A stretch of DNA of 64,000 bases. It comes from Nostoc linckia NIES-25 (GTDB lineage Bacteria > Cyanobacteriota > Cyanobacteriia > Cyanobacteriales > Nostocaceae). Positions 49,098-57,723 of the stretch are shown one piece after another. Where the stretch lies: contig NZ_AP018222.1 in NCBI RefSeq assembly GCF_002368035.1, positions 186,001 to 250,000 of the forward strand. Reading direction: 5' to 3'. The notes beneath the pieces are model-generated. The model worked only from the letters and a program-made list of their open reading frames with translations, did no database searches and had not been told where the DNA came from. The translations under genes and the position numbers were made by a program. Position 1 is the stretch's first letter, and each line of letters begins with the position of its first letter.

Positions 49098-49108
49098 AGA
49101 GAATGTCT

Positions 49109-49147
49109 CACGCAAAGGCGCAGAGTCGCGGAGAGGAAGGCAAGAGG
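49109..49147 (+). repeat. Dispersed CGCAGAG-type repeat in intergenic spacer
   Basis: CACGCAAAGGCGCAGAGTCG followed by CGGAGAGGAAGGCAAGAGG. A related inverted copy is at 57651-57693. It fills most of the gap between the decarboxylase stop and the next PKS start. Confidence 0.75.
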
Positions 49148-49170
49148 ATGTGTAGTTATTGGGAAAAAAG

Positions 49171-52100
49171 ATGGATAACTCTCAAGAATTTGATAATTTT
49201 TATGATAGAGATGAAATAGCTATTATTGGGATAAATGGTAGGTTTCCAGGAGCAAATAACGTCAATCGGTTTTGGGAAAATTTGCGAGATGGAGTAGAAT
49301 CAATTTCGCGTTTTACAGATGAGGAATTACTAGCTGCGGGTGTAGAGCCAAGTTTGCTCAATGACCCAAATTATGTAAAAGCAGGCAGCATAATAGAAGG
49401 TATTGAGTTATTTGATGCTGCATTTTTTGGATATACTCCCAGAGAAGCCGAAATCACAGATCCCCAGCATCGGATGTTTTTAGAATCTGCCTGGGAAGCT
49501 TTAGAATCTGCGGGCTATGATTCCGAGTTTTATAAAGGCAAAATTGGGGTTTTTGCTGGCGTCACTAATAGCAGCTATTTATTTACAAATTTAGTTTCTA
49601 ATAAAGAATTAATCGAATCGGTAGATGCTTTAAATATTTTTATTGGTAATGAAAAAGATAATCTAAGTACACAAACTTCTTATAAATTAAATCTTACGGG
49701 TCCGAGTATAAATGTTCAGAATAACTGCTCTACATCATTAATAGCTGTACATTTAGCCTGTCAAAGTTTGCTTAATGGAGAAAGCGATATTGCTTTGGCT
49801 GGTGGTGTTTCCATAGCCAAGTTACCTCAAAAATCTGGTTATTACTATCAAGAGGGAGTTCTTCATTCTCCTGACGGACATTGCAGGACTTTTGATGCTA
49901 ACGCCAAAGGAACAGTGTTTGGCGATGGTTTGGGAATTGTTGTGTTAAAAAGATTAGAGGATGCTATTGCTGATGGAGACTTTATTCATGCTGTAATTAA
50001 AGGTTCGGCTATCAATAATGACGGCTCTTTAAAAGTTGGTTTTACAGCACCTAGCGTTCGCGGTCAAACAGAAGTAATTGCAGAAGCACTCGCTTTAGCT
50101 GGTGTTGAAGCCGATACTATTTCTTATATTGAAGCTCATGGAACTGCAACTCCGTTAGGAGATCCGATTGAAATTAAGGCTCTCACACAAGCTTTTCGTA
50201 CTACCACAAATCTAAAGGGTTTTTGCGCTATCGGTTCAGTAAAAACGAATATTGGACATCTGGATACAGCAGCAGGTGTGACAGGTTTAATTAAAACAGT
50301 TTTGGCATTAAAATATCAACAAATACCGCCTAGTTTACATTTTGAAAAAGCAAATACAGAAATAGATTTTGTTAATAGTCCTTTCTATGTAAATACGAAA
50401 TTATCAGAGTGGAAAACTAACGGTTTACCTCGTAGAGCAGGCGTAAGTTCTTTTGGTGTTGGTGGAACTAATGCCCACGTAATATTAGAAGAAGCTCCAA
50501 CGCAGCAGGGGAGCAGGGGAGCAGAGGAGCAGGGGAGAAAGTATCAATTGCTGCTACTTTCAGCTAAAACGAATACAGCATTAGAAACTGTTACAAAAAA
50601 CCTCGCTAATCATCTCCAAAAGCATCCAGATTTAAATCTTGCTGATGTAGCTTACACTCTAAAAGTAGGTCGCCGAGCTTTTGACTATCGGCGTGTGATA
50701 GTTTGCCAAGACTTGAACGAGGCTGTAAAATTACTTCAAAATCATAACCAGGAAGATGTTTTTGACTATCATTTACAGCCAAATCGTTGCCCTGTGATGT
50801 TCATTTTTTCTGGGCAAGAATCGCATAATTATAATATTATAAAAGAATTATACGAGGTTGAAGCAACGTATCGCAAACATGTAGATGATTGTGCTGAAAT
50901 TTTGCAATCTCACATCAGTTTTGATATTCGCGATTTCCTGTTTTGCAACTCAGATAAAATTCCCGCATTTAACATTACTGACGTTACGTTATTTGTAATT
51001 GAATATGCCCTGGCTGAGTTATTGATGTCATGGGGCGTGCTACCAGAAGCAATGATTGGTGAGGGTATTGGTGAATATGTTGCAGCTGCGATCGCAGGTG
51101 TATTTTCTTTAGAAGATGCCTTAGCAATTGTAACAAACAAGGGAAAAAAAGTTCAACTCAACCCGCCGCGCATTCCTTTTATTTCCAATGTAACTGGTAG
51201 TTGGATTACAGACGCCCAAGCCACAAATCCTAACTATTGGAGCCAAAACTTACAACAAAATATTAAACTATCTGATAGCATATCTCAACTATTAGGGCAG
51301 TTTGAAGGCGTTTTTCTAGAAGTAGGGTCTGGACAAAGTTTAAGCAGATTAATTAAAGAAAATTTAGATATTAATACCAAACAACATGCACTAGCTTGTT
51401 TACCTCAAAATCAACAATCAAATGTCAGATTTTTGTTGCAGACATTGGGGCAGCTATGGCTTTTTGGTGTCAATATAGATTGGTCAGAATTTTATAGCGA
51501 AGAAAAGCGTTATCGTTTACCTTTACCTACCTATCCTTTTGAAAGACAAAGGTATTGGATTGAGGCGAAAAAGCCAGGGCAAGATAATAATCATAGTTCG
51601 GTTTCACTTGTTAAACAACCCGATCTAGCTGACTGGTTTTATATTCCTTATTGGAAACCTTCTTTACCTCCAGCTAAACTCGATAGCCAAGAATTATTAG
51701 CTGAAAAATCTTGTATCTTGGTATTTATCGATGGATGCGACTTCGGTATTAATTTAGTAAAACAACTAGAAAAACAAAACCTAGATGTAGTTAAAGTCAA
51801 AGTAGGTAACAGCTATACCATACTAGACAAGTCTGAATATATTATCAATCCAGAAAGCCATCATGATTATGATGTTTTATTTGAAGAATTATTCAAACAA
51901 AATAGGTTGCCGAAAAAAATACTCCATTTATGGAATGTTACAGCCGTCGGTGACCGAGAATTAGATATTGCAGAACTAGAAGCAGCGCAAAATCAGGGAT
52001 TTTATAGTTTATTATTTATTGTCCAAATTTTAGGGAGACGCGAAACAACTAATGATTTTGAAATCACAGTTATTTCTAACAACCTACAGCCAGTAACGGG

Positions 52101-53550
52101 AACTGAAGTACTTTCTCCAGAAAAAGCAACTTTGCTCGGACCAGTTAAAGTTATTTCTCAAGAATATGCAAATATCAATTGTCGTAGTATTGATGTTATC
52201 CTTCCTCAGGATGGCAGTTGGCAACAGGAAAAACTAATAGAAAATTTACTCGCAGAACTGACAGTTAATAAAGCGGAAAACTTAATTGCTTATCGAGGTT
52301 TGAATCGTTGGGTACAGAGTTTTGAGCCAGTACGTTTTGAGAAAACTAAAACTGAAAAACCTCGCCTACGAGAAAAAGGAGTCTATTTAATTACAGGTGG
52401 ACTCGGAGGTATTGGACTTGTTTTAGCAGAATATTTAGCTCGAACTGTGCAAGCAAAATTACTGTTAGTAGGACGCTCTACTTTACCCAATAAAAATGAG
52501 TGCTTTCAATGGCTATCTACTCACGATGAAACTGATAGTACTAGCTGTAAGATTCGCAAAGTTCAAGAACTTGAAGACTTGGGTGCAGAAGTTTTGGCGA
52601 TCGCGGCTGATGTCAGTAATATAGAACAAATGCAAAGTGCGATCGCTCAAGCTCAACAACAATTTGGCCAACTCAATGGTGTTATTCACGCCGCTGGAGT
52701 TCCTGGAGGCGGCGCAATTCAACGAAAAACTCCAGAAGAAGCAGAAAAAATTCTGGCTCCCAAGGTAAAGGGAACAATAGTTATTGATACAATTATCAAA
52801 AATATTGAATTAGATTTCTTTGTTTTAGTCTCATCAAATAGCTCAATTGTAGCAGAATTTGGACAGATAGATTATTCTGCCGCGAATGCTTTTTTAGATG
52901 CTTATGCTCACTGTAATGCTGGAAAACAAAACCGATTTATTACAAGCATTAATTGGGATACTTGGCAAGAAGTTGGCATGGCAGTAAACACAGAATTGCC
53001 GGAACGACTCCAAGAATTACGGCTAGAAAATCTTAAACAAGGTATATTACCCCATGAAGGTGTAGATGTATTTCAGCGGATTTTAGAAAATACAATGCCT
53101 CAAGTTGTAATATCTATCTCTGATTTATTGGAAGTCTTTAAACATTACAACTATAACAATAAAACACTAGAAATAGATTTTTTTGAAACCGTCAATTCAT
53201 CCAAATTAAAATATCCCAGACCTGAGCTAAGTAATGATTACGTTGCACCGCGCAATAAAAATGAGCAAAAGCTGGTTGATATTTGGCAAGAAGTTATTGG
53301 AATTGAAAGAATAGGAATTTATGATAACTTCTTTGAGCTTGGGGGTGATTCACTGATAGGTATTCAACTCATCGCTATCTTAAATAAGCAATTTGATTCA
53401 AATCTTTCTGTTGCCAAGCTCTATGAATGTCCGAATATAAGCTCTATGACAAATATTTTTAGTCCTGCTGAAGAATCTGATAAAAATAGTTTTGAACAAA
53501 GGCTAAGTAGAGGACAAAGGAGAAGACAGATAAAAATGCAAACTCACTAA
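49171..53550 (+). CDS. PKS module KS-(inactive AT)-KR-ACP
   Basis: About 1459 residues, some 100 shorter than its paralogues. KS is intact (NNCSTSL, Cys near 185; EAHGTAT; NIGHLD). The AT is broken. The nucleophile motif reads GEGIGEY near 630 where the others have GHSIGEY, so both Ser and His are lost, and GQGSQ reads GQESH. About 88 residues including the SHAFHS block are deleted in frame (AIVTNKGKK joins directly to VQLNPPRIPF). KR is intact (TGGLGGIG near 1076; APKVKG, SSNSS, DYSAAN). ACP has LGGDSLIG near 1392. The module can only work if another AT charges its ACP, or it is skipped. The ATG at 49171 is chosen over an upstream TTG. A repeat lies in the KS-AT linker. Confidence 0.93.
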   Translation: MDNSQEFDNFYDRDEIAIIGINGRFPGANNVNRFWENLRDGVESISRFTDEELLAAGVEPSLLNDPNYVKAGSIIEGIELFDAAFFGYTPREAEITDPQHRMFLESAWEALESAGYDSEFYKGKIGVFAGVTNSSYLFTNLVSNKELIESVDALNIFIGNEKDNLSTQTSYKLNLTGPSINVQNNCSTSLIAVHLACQSLLNGESDIALAGGVSIAKLPQKSGYYYQEGVLHSPDGHCRTFDANAKGTVFGDGLGIVVLKRLEDAIADGDFIHAVIKGSAINNDGSLKVGFTAPSVRGQTEVIAEALALAGVEADTISYIEAHGTATPLGDPIEIKALTQAFRTTTNLKGFCAIGSVKTNIGHLDTAAGVTGLIKTVLALKYQQIPPSLHFEKANTEIDFVNSPFYVNTKLSEWKTNGLPRRAGVSSFGVGGTNAHVILEEAPTQQGSRGAEEQGRKYQLLLLSAKTNTALETVTKNLANHLQKHPDLNLADVAYTLKVGRRAFDYRRVIVCQDLNEAVKLLQNHNQEDVFDYHLQPNRCPVMFIFSGQESHNYNIIKELYEVEATYRKHVDDCAEILQSHISFDIRDFLFCNSDKIPAFNITDVTLFVIEYALAELLMSWGVLPEAMIGEGIGEYVAAAIAGVFSLEDALAIVTNKGKKVQLNPPRIPFISNVTGSWITDAQATNPNYWSQNLQQNIKLSDSISQLLGQFEGVFLEVGSGQSLSRLIKENLDINTKQHALACLPQNQQSNVRFLLQTLGQLWLFGVNIDWSEFYSEEKRYRLPLPTYPFERQRYWIEAKKPGQDNNHSSVSLVKQPDLADWFYIPYWKPSLPPAKLDSQELLAEKSCILVFIDGCDFGINLVKQLEKQNLDVVKVKVGNSYTILDKSEYIINPESHHDYDVLFEELFKQNRLPKKILHLWNVTAVGDRELDIAELEAAQNQGFYSLLFIVQILGRRETTNDFEITVISNNLQPVTGTEVLSPEKATLLGPVKVISQEYANINCRSIDVILPQDGSWQQEKLIENLLAELTVNKAENLIAYRGLNRWVQSFEPVRFEKTKTEKPRLREKGVYLITGGLGGIGLVLAEYLARTVQAKLLLVGRSTLPNKNECFQWLSTHDETDSTSCKIRKVQELEDLGAEVLAIAADVSNIEQMQSAIAQAQQQFGQLNGVIHAAGVPGGGAIQRKTPEEAEKILAPKVKGTIVIDTIIKNIELDFFVLVSSNSSIVAEFGQIDYSAANAFLDAYAHCNAGKQNRFITSINWDTWQEVGMAVNTELPERLQELRLENLKQGILPHEGVDVFQRILENTMPQVVISISDLLEVFKHYNYNNKTLEIDFFETVNSSKLKYPRPELSNDYVAPRNKNEQKLVDIWQEVIGIERIGIYDNFFELGGDSLIGIQLIAILNKQFDSNLSVAKLYECPNISSMTNIFSPAEESDKNSFEQRLSRGQRRRQIKMQTH
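50503..50537 (+). repeat. In-frame GGGGAGCAGG repeat in the KS-AT linker (fourth PKS)
   Basis: CAGCAGGGGAGCAGGGGAGC and AGAGGAGCAGGGGAG encode QQGSRGAEEQGR after EEAPT. It is nearly the same as the block at 44057, and the sequence after it (KYQLLLLSAKTNTALET) is also almost identical, which suggests gene conversion or recent duplication. Confidence 0.75.
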
Positions 53551-53583
53551 AACACAAAGTTAATTTATCTGGTTAATAATGTT

Positions 53584-56500
53584 ATGGAAGAATCAACAGT
53601 AAATCTAGATATAGCAATAGTGGGAATGTCTGGTCGTTTCCCTGGTGCGAACAATATCGAAGAATTTTGGCAAAATATCCAAAATAAAGTTGAGTCTATT
53701 TCATTTTTCTCGAATGATGATTTAGCAGATTTAAATTTAGCAGCGGAAGTTTTAAACGACCCAAATTATGTTAAAGCCGCGTCTACATTACCAGATATTG
53801 AACATTTTGATGCTAGATTCTTTGGCTACAGCCCAAAAGAAGCCGAATTAATTGACCCTCAACATCGTCTATTTATAGAATGCGCTTGGGAAGCTCTAGA
53901 AAATGCTGGATATGACCCAGAAACATACAATGGTTTGATTGGTGTTTATGGTGGTGTCAGCACTAATACTTACTTTTTTAATAATATATATAATAACGTT
54001 AATTCCAGGATTATTTCTAACAACTATACTTTTAATAAAGATTTTTTGACCACAAATGTTTCATATAAATTAAATTTAAAAGGGCCAAGTATAGGAGTTC
54101 AGACTTACTGTTCTACTTCATTAGTTGCCTTACACTTAGCTTGCAAAAGTTTACTTGATGAAGAGTGCGATATTGCATTAGCTGGTGGAGTTACAATTAT
54201 CGTTCCACAAAAGTCCGGTTATTACTACGAACAAGATGGAATTTTATCTCCTGATGGTCATTGTCGAGCCTTTGATGCTAAAGCGCAGGGTACTATTTTT
54301 GGCAGTGGACTAGGAATAATTGTATTAAAAAGATTACAAGATGCCATAGCAGATAGAGATTATATTCATGCAGTTGTTAAAGGTTCAGCAATTAATAATG
54401 ATGGCTCTTTAAAAGTTAGCTATACCGCACCTAGTGTAAATGGTCAGGCTGAAGTTATTGTAGAAGCTTTAGCAAATGCTGGAATAGATGCTGATGATAT
54501 TTCTTATATAGAAACTCACGGAACTGGAACCGCTGCTGGAGATCCGGTGGAAATTGCAGCGTTGACTAAGGCTTTTCGGGCTTTTACACCAAGAAAAGGC
54601 TTTTGCGCTATCGGTTCAGTTAAACCAAATATCGGACATTTAGATATAGCTGCTGGCATAGCAAGTCTAATCAAAACTGTACAAGCATTAAAATATAAAA
54701 AACTACCTCCTAGTATCAATTTTGAAGTTCCCAATCCGGAAATTGATTTTGAAAATAGTCCTTTTTATGTTAATACTCAACTGAGTGATTGGAAAACTAA
54801 TAATACTCCCCGCAGAGCAGGAATTAGTTCCTTAGGATTTGGTGGAACCAATGCCCACGTAATTCTGGAAGAAGCACCGGAAGTTACATATTCTAATAAA
54901 TCTAGACCTTGGCAATTAATATTATTGTCGGCAAAAACTAGCACAGCCTTAAAAAGTGCAACTGCAAATTTATTGGAGTTTTTTAAACAAAATCCAGAAG
55001 TAAACTTAGCTAATGTTGCTCATACTTTACAAGTTGGTCGTAGAGGTTTCAACCATCGCCGGATATTGGTATGTCAAAATGTTCGAGATGCTGTCACTGC
55101 ATTAGAAACACAGCAGCAAGAACGGACTTTTACTGTATATCAAGAGTATAGAGAACAGCCTGTCATTTTCATGTTTTCCGGGCAAGGATCGCAATATGCA
55201 AACATGGGTCGGGAACTCTACGAAGTCGAAGCAACATTTCGCAAACATGTCGATACTTGCGCCGAGATTTTGCAACCTCACCTCGGTCTTGATATCCGCG
55301 ATCTACTTTTTCCAAAATCAGAAGAAATTACCGCAGCTAACGAAAAACTCCAACAAACAGCCTTTACTCAGCCGGCATTATTTGTAATTGAGTACGCCTT
55401 GGCTAAGTTATTGAAGTCATGGGGTGTCCTACCTGCGGCGATGATTGGTCACAGCATTGGGGAATATGTTGCAGCTGCGATCGCATCTGTATTTTCCCTT
55501 GAAGATGCCCTATCTATCGTGGCAAAAAGAGGACAGTTGATGCAACAGTTACCGCCAGGGAGTATGTTAGCAATTAGGCTTGGTGAAAAAGAAGTGCGAT
55601 CGCTAATTTCCAATGTAGAAATCGCTGCGATTAACAGCCCAACTTCATGCGTAGTCTCTGGAACAAAAGAAGCGATCGCCACGCTAGAAAAGCAATTATT
55701 CTCTCAAGGAATTGAATGCCGTTTGTTGCATACATCCCATGCATTCCATTCTCAAATGATGTCGCCAATATTAGAGGAATTTGGGCGATCGTTCCAAAAA
55801 ATTAAGCTGAATCGACCACGCATACCCTTTATTTCCAACGTAACTGGTAATTTGATTACAGACACACAAGCCACAAATCCTAATTATTGGAGCCAACATT
55901 TACGACAAACTGTAAAATTTTCTGATGGCATAGCTCAACTATTAAACCAGTTTGAAGGTGTTTTTTTAGAAGTAGGGCCGGGGCGAACTTTAAGCACATT
56001 AACCAAGCAACATTTAGATATCAATGCTAAACAAAATGTACTGACTTCTTTACCTCACGTACAAGAGCAAAAATCCAATGTGAGTTTTTTATTAGAAACA
56101 TTAGGTAAGTTGTGGCTTTTTGGTGTAAATATAGATTGGTCGGGATTTTATACCCACGAACAGCGTCATCGTTTACCTTTACCTACCTATCCCTTTGAAC
56201 GACAAAGATACTGGATTGATGCTAAATCTTCATCGACTTCTTTAAATACTAAATTAACAATATTAGATTTCGCGCAAGAGTCAAAACCCTTAGAACAAGT
56301 AGGCGGATTAGAATTAGGCATTACTCCAGCAGAAGCTATAGAAGCATTTAAAAGAATATTATCTCTAGAACAACCAACTCAAATTGTTATTTCTACAGTA
56401 GACAATAAAGGTAAACAAAATTATGTATTGAACCTTGATTATTTAGCAAATTCAAAATCAGCTAATCAATTAGATTCATCTCCACGCTATTCTAGACCGC

Positions 56501-56808
56501 AACTGGCTACTTCATATATTTCTCCGACAAATGAGTTAGAAAAACAAATTACGGAAATCTGGCAAGAGGTACTTGGAATTACAGAAGTTGGTATTTATGA
56601 CAACTTTTATGAACTAGGAGGAGACTCTCTCATTGCTACTCAATTGGTTTCTCGATTGCGTACAAAATTTCCTATAGATTTAGCACTACGCGACCTTTTA
56701 TCGCAAGCTATGATACCAGCCAAACAAGCAGAAATGATAGAGCAACTTCTATTAGAAAAAATAGAAGAATTATCTGAAGAAGAAGTAGAAGCTTTTTTAA
56801 GTAACTAA
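53584..56808 (+). CDS. PKS module KS-AT-ACP with remnant of a deleted KR
   Basis: 1074 residues. KS (TYCSTSL, Cys near 176; ETHGTGT; NIGHLD), malonyl-type AT (GHSIGEY near 622, SHAFHS), then no KR core. Soon after the AT end (YPFERQRYWID) comes GLELGITPAEAIEAFKRIL, which matches the segment after the KR in the paralogues (GILPQEGAEAFNRIL), so the KR seems to have been cut out in frame. ACP follows (LGGDSLIA near 1014) and an acidic tail (IEELSEEEVEAFL) of the type used for docking to a following NRPS. The expected product is an unreduced beta-keto extension passed to the terminal C domain. Confidence 0.93.
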   Translation: MEESTVNLDIAIVGMSGRFPGANNIEEFWQNIQNKVESISFFSNDDLADLNLAAEVLNDPNYVKAASTLPDIEHFDARFFGYSPKEAELIDPQHRLFIECAWEALENAGYDPETYNGLIGVYGGVSTNTYFFNNIYNNVNSRIISNNYTFNKDFLTTNVSYKLNLKGPSIGVQTYCSTSLVALHLACKSLLDEECDIALAGGVTIIVPQKSGYYYEQDGILSPDGHCRAFDAKAQGTIFGSGLGIIVLKRLQDAIADRDYIHAVVKGSAINNDGSLKVSYTAPSVNGQAEVIVEALANAGIDADDISYIETHGTGTAAGDPVEIAALTKAFRAFTPRKGFCAIGSVKPNIGHLDIAAGIASLIKTVQALKYKKLPPSINFEVPNPEIDFENSPFYVNTQLSDWKTNNTPRRAGISSLGFGGTNAHVILEEAPEVTYSNKSRPWQLILLSAKTSTALKSATANLLEFFKQNPEVNLANVAHTLQVGRRGFNHRRILVCQNVRDAVTALETQQQERTFTVYQEYREQPVIFMFSGQGSQYANMGRELYEVEATFRKHVDTCAEILQPHLGLDIRDLLFPKSEEITAANEKLQQTAFTQPALFVIEYALAKLLKSWGVLPAAMIGHSIGEYVAAAIASVFSLEDALSIVAKRGQLMQQLPPGSMLAIRLGEKEVRSLISNVEIAAINSPTSCVVSGTKEAIATLEKQLFSQGIECRLLHTSHAFHSQMMSPILEEFGRSFQKIKLNRPRIPFISNVTGNLITDTQATNPNYWSQHLRQTVKFSDGIAQLLNQFEGVFLEVGPGRTLSTLTKQHLDINAKQNVLTSLPHVQEQKSNVSFLLETLGKLWLFGVNIDWSGFYTHEQRHRLPLPTYPFERQRYWIDAKSSSTSLNTKLTILDFAQESKPLEQVGGLELGITPAEAIEAFKRILSLEQPTQIVISTVDNKGKQNYVLNLDYLANSKSANQLDSSPRYSRPQLATSYISPTNELEKQITEIWQEVLGITEVGIYDNFYELGGDSLIATQLVSRLRTKFPIDLALRDLLSQAMIPAKQAEMIEQLLLEKIEELSEEEVEAFLSN
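56302..56400 (+). other. Scar of a deleted ketoreductase domain
   Basis: GITPAEAIEAFKRIL and TQIVIST are the post-KR residues that follow the KR in the four other PKS proteins. The roughly 450 residues carrying the KR structural and catalytic parts are missing between 56220 and 56302. Confidence 0.65.
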
Positions 56809-56855
56809 TAAAGTATTTCATTCAAAACTTTAGCCAACAGTAGGAAAAATTGTCT

Positions 56856-57629
56856 ATGTCTTTACTAAATGCTCTTCCCAACTATGACACCATCGCTAGT
56901 TTGCAGAACGAATTCAAGAATACACCTGAAGTTTTACTACAAGGTATATTACCTGCTTTAGACCAAGTATTATTATCACAACTTTTTCCAGAAAGCCATA
57001 TTCTTGAACTTGGTTGCGGTTCGGGATATTTAGCGCAACAGCTTAACATCAGAGGATTTAAAGTTACTGGAATAGATGCTTCTGAAGGTATGCTAAACTA
57101 CGCTAGAAAAAACGCGCCTGAAAGTGAATTTATCCTTAGTGATATACGTCAGTTTGATCTACCACCCATCTTTGATGCGGCTTTGGGCAATGATGTTTTT
57201 CATTTCATCCATAACAAAGAAGATTTGAAAGCAGCATTTAAAAACGTATATACTGCTCTTAAAGATGGTGGTTTATTTGTATTCAATATCCCCATAACAG
57301 AGTGGCTACATGAAGCTGCTCAAAACAATAATTTTAATATTGTCAATATTAGCGATCGCGGTTCATTAATAGAGTTATTCTACTACAAACCCGAAGACAG
57401 GCTTTGGGAAATTAAAGTCACAGGATTTGAATTAATAGATAAAACCTGGCAGCGTTCAGACACCATTTGGTTAAGAAAAGATCACTTTTTAGCACAAGTT
57501 GAATCAGCTTTAAAAGATGCCGGCTTCAACCAATTTAATTACTATAACACCAGAGACTTTGGAGAAAGCGAAGACATAGCTTGTTTTGTTTGTCAAAAAG
57601 CCTCTCTTAATACAGAGAATCGGGAATAG
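56856..57629 (+). CDS. Class I SAM-dependent methyltransferase
   Basis: About 257 residues. ILELGCGSGYLAQQL is motif I, KVTGIDASEGMLNYAR is the following acidic loop, and DAALGNDVFHFI with LKDGGLFVFNIP complete a Rossmann-type methyltransferase of the Methyltransf_25 kind. There is no membrane segment or extra domain. It lies between the last PKS and the terminal NRPS, 47 nt after the former. An O- or N-methylation of the product is expected, but the target is not readable. The ATG at 56856, with AGGA 12 nt upstream, is chosen over a TTG two codons earlier. The tail (SLNTENRE) is followed by a dispersed repeat. Confidence 0.8.
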   Translation: MSLLNALPNYDTIASLQNEFKNTPEVLLQGILPALDQVLLSQLFPESHILELGCGSGYLAQQLNIRGFKVTGIDASEGMLNYARKNAPESEFILSDIRQFDLPPIFDAALGNDVFHFIHNKEDLKAAFKNVYTALKDGGLFVFNIPITEWLHEAAQNNNFNIVNISDRGSLIELFYYKPEDRLWEIKVTGFELIDKTWQRSDTIWLRKDHFLAQVESALKDAGFNQFNYYNTRDFGESEDIACFVCQKASLNTENRE

Positions 57630-57650
57630 TGATTAGGGAGTTAAAAAATT

Positions 57651-57693
57651 CCTCCTCTCCCTACTCCTCTCTGCGCCTCCGCGTCTCTGCGTG
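57651..57693 (-). repeat. Dispersed CGCAGAG-type repeat (inverted copy)
   Basis: The reverse complement reads CACGCAGAGACGCGGAGGCG followed by CAGAGAGGAGTAGGGAGAGG, a relative of the repeat at 49109. The two bracket the last two PKS genes and the methyltransferase. Confidence 0.7.
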
Positions 57694-57723
57694 CAAAATA
57701 TCTTTAACCTCTCAATACTATCA

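Noticed and set aside
49725..49745. KS of the protein at 49171 suspected to lack its active Cys (NNCSTS in place of TACSSS)
   Set aside because: The Cys and both His motifs are present; only neighbours differ.
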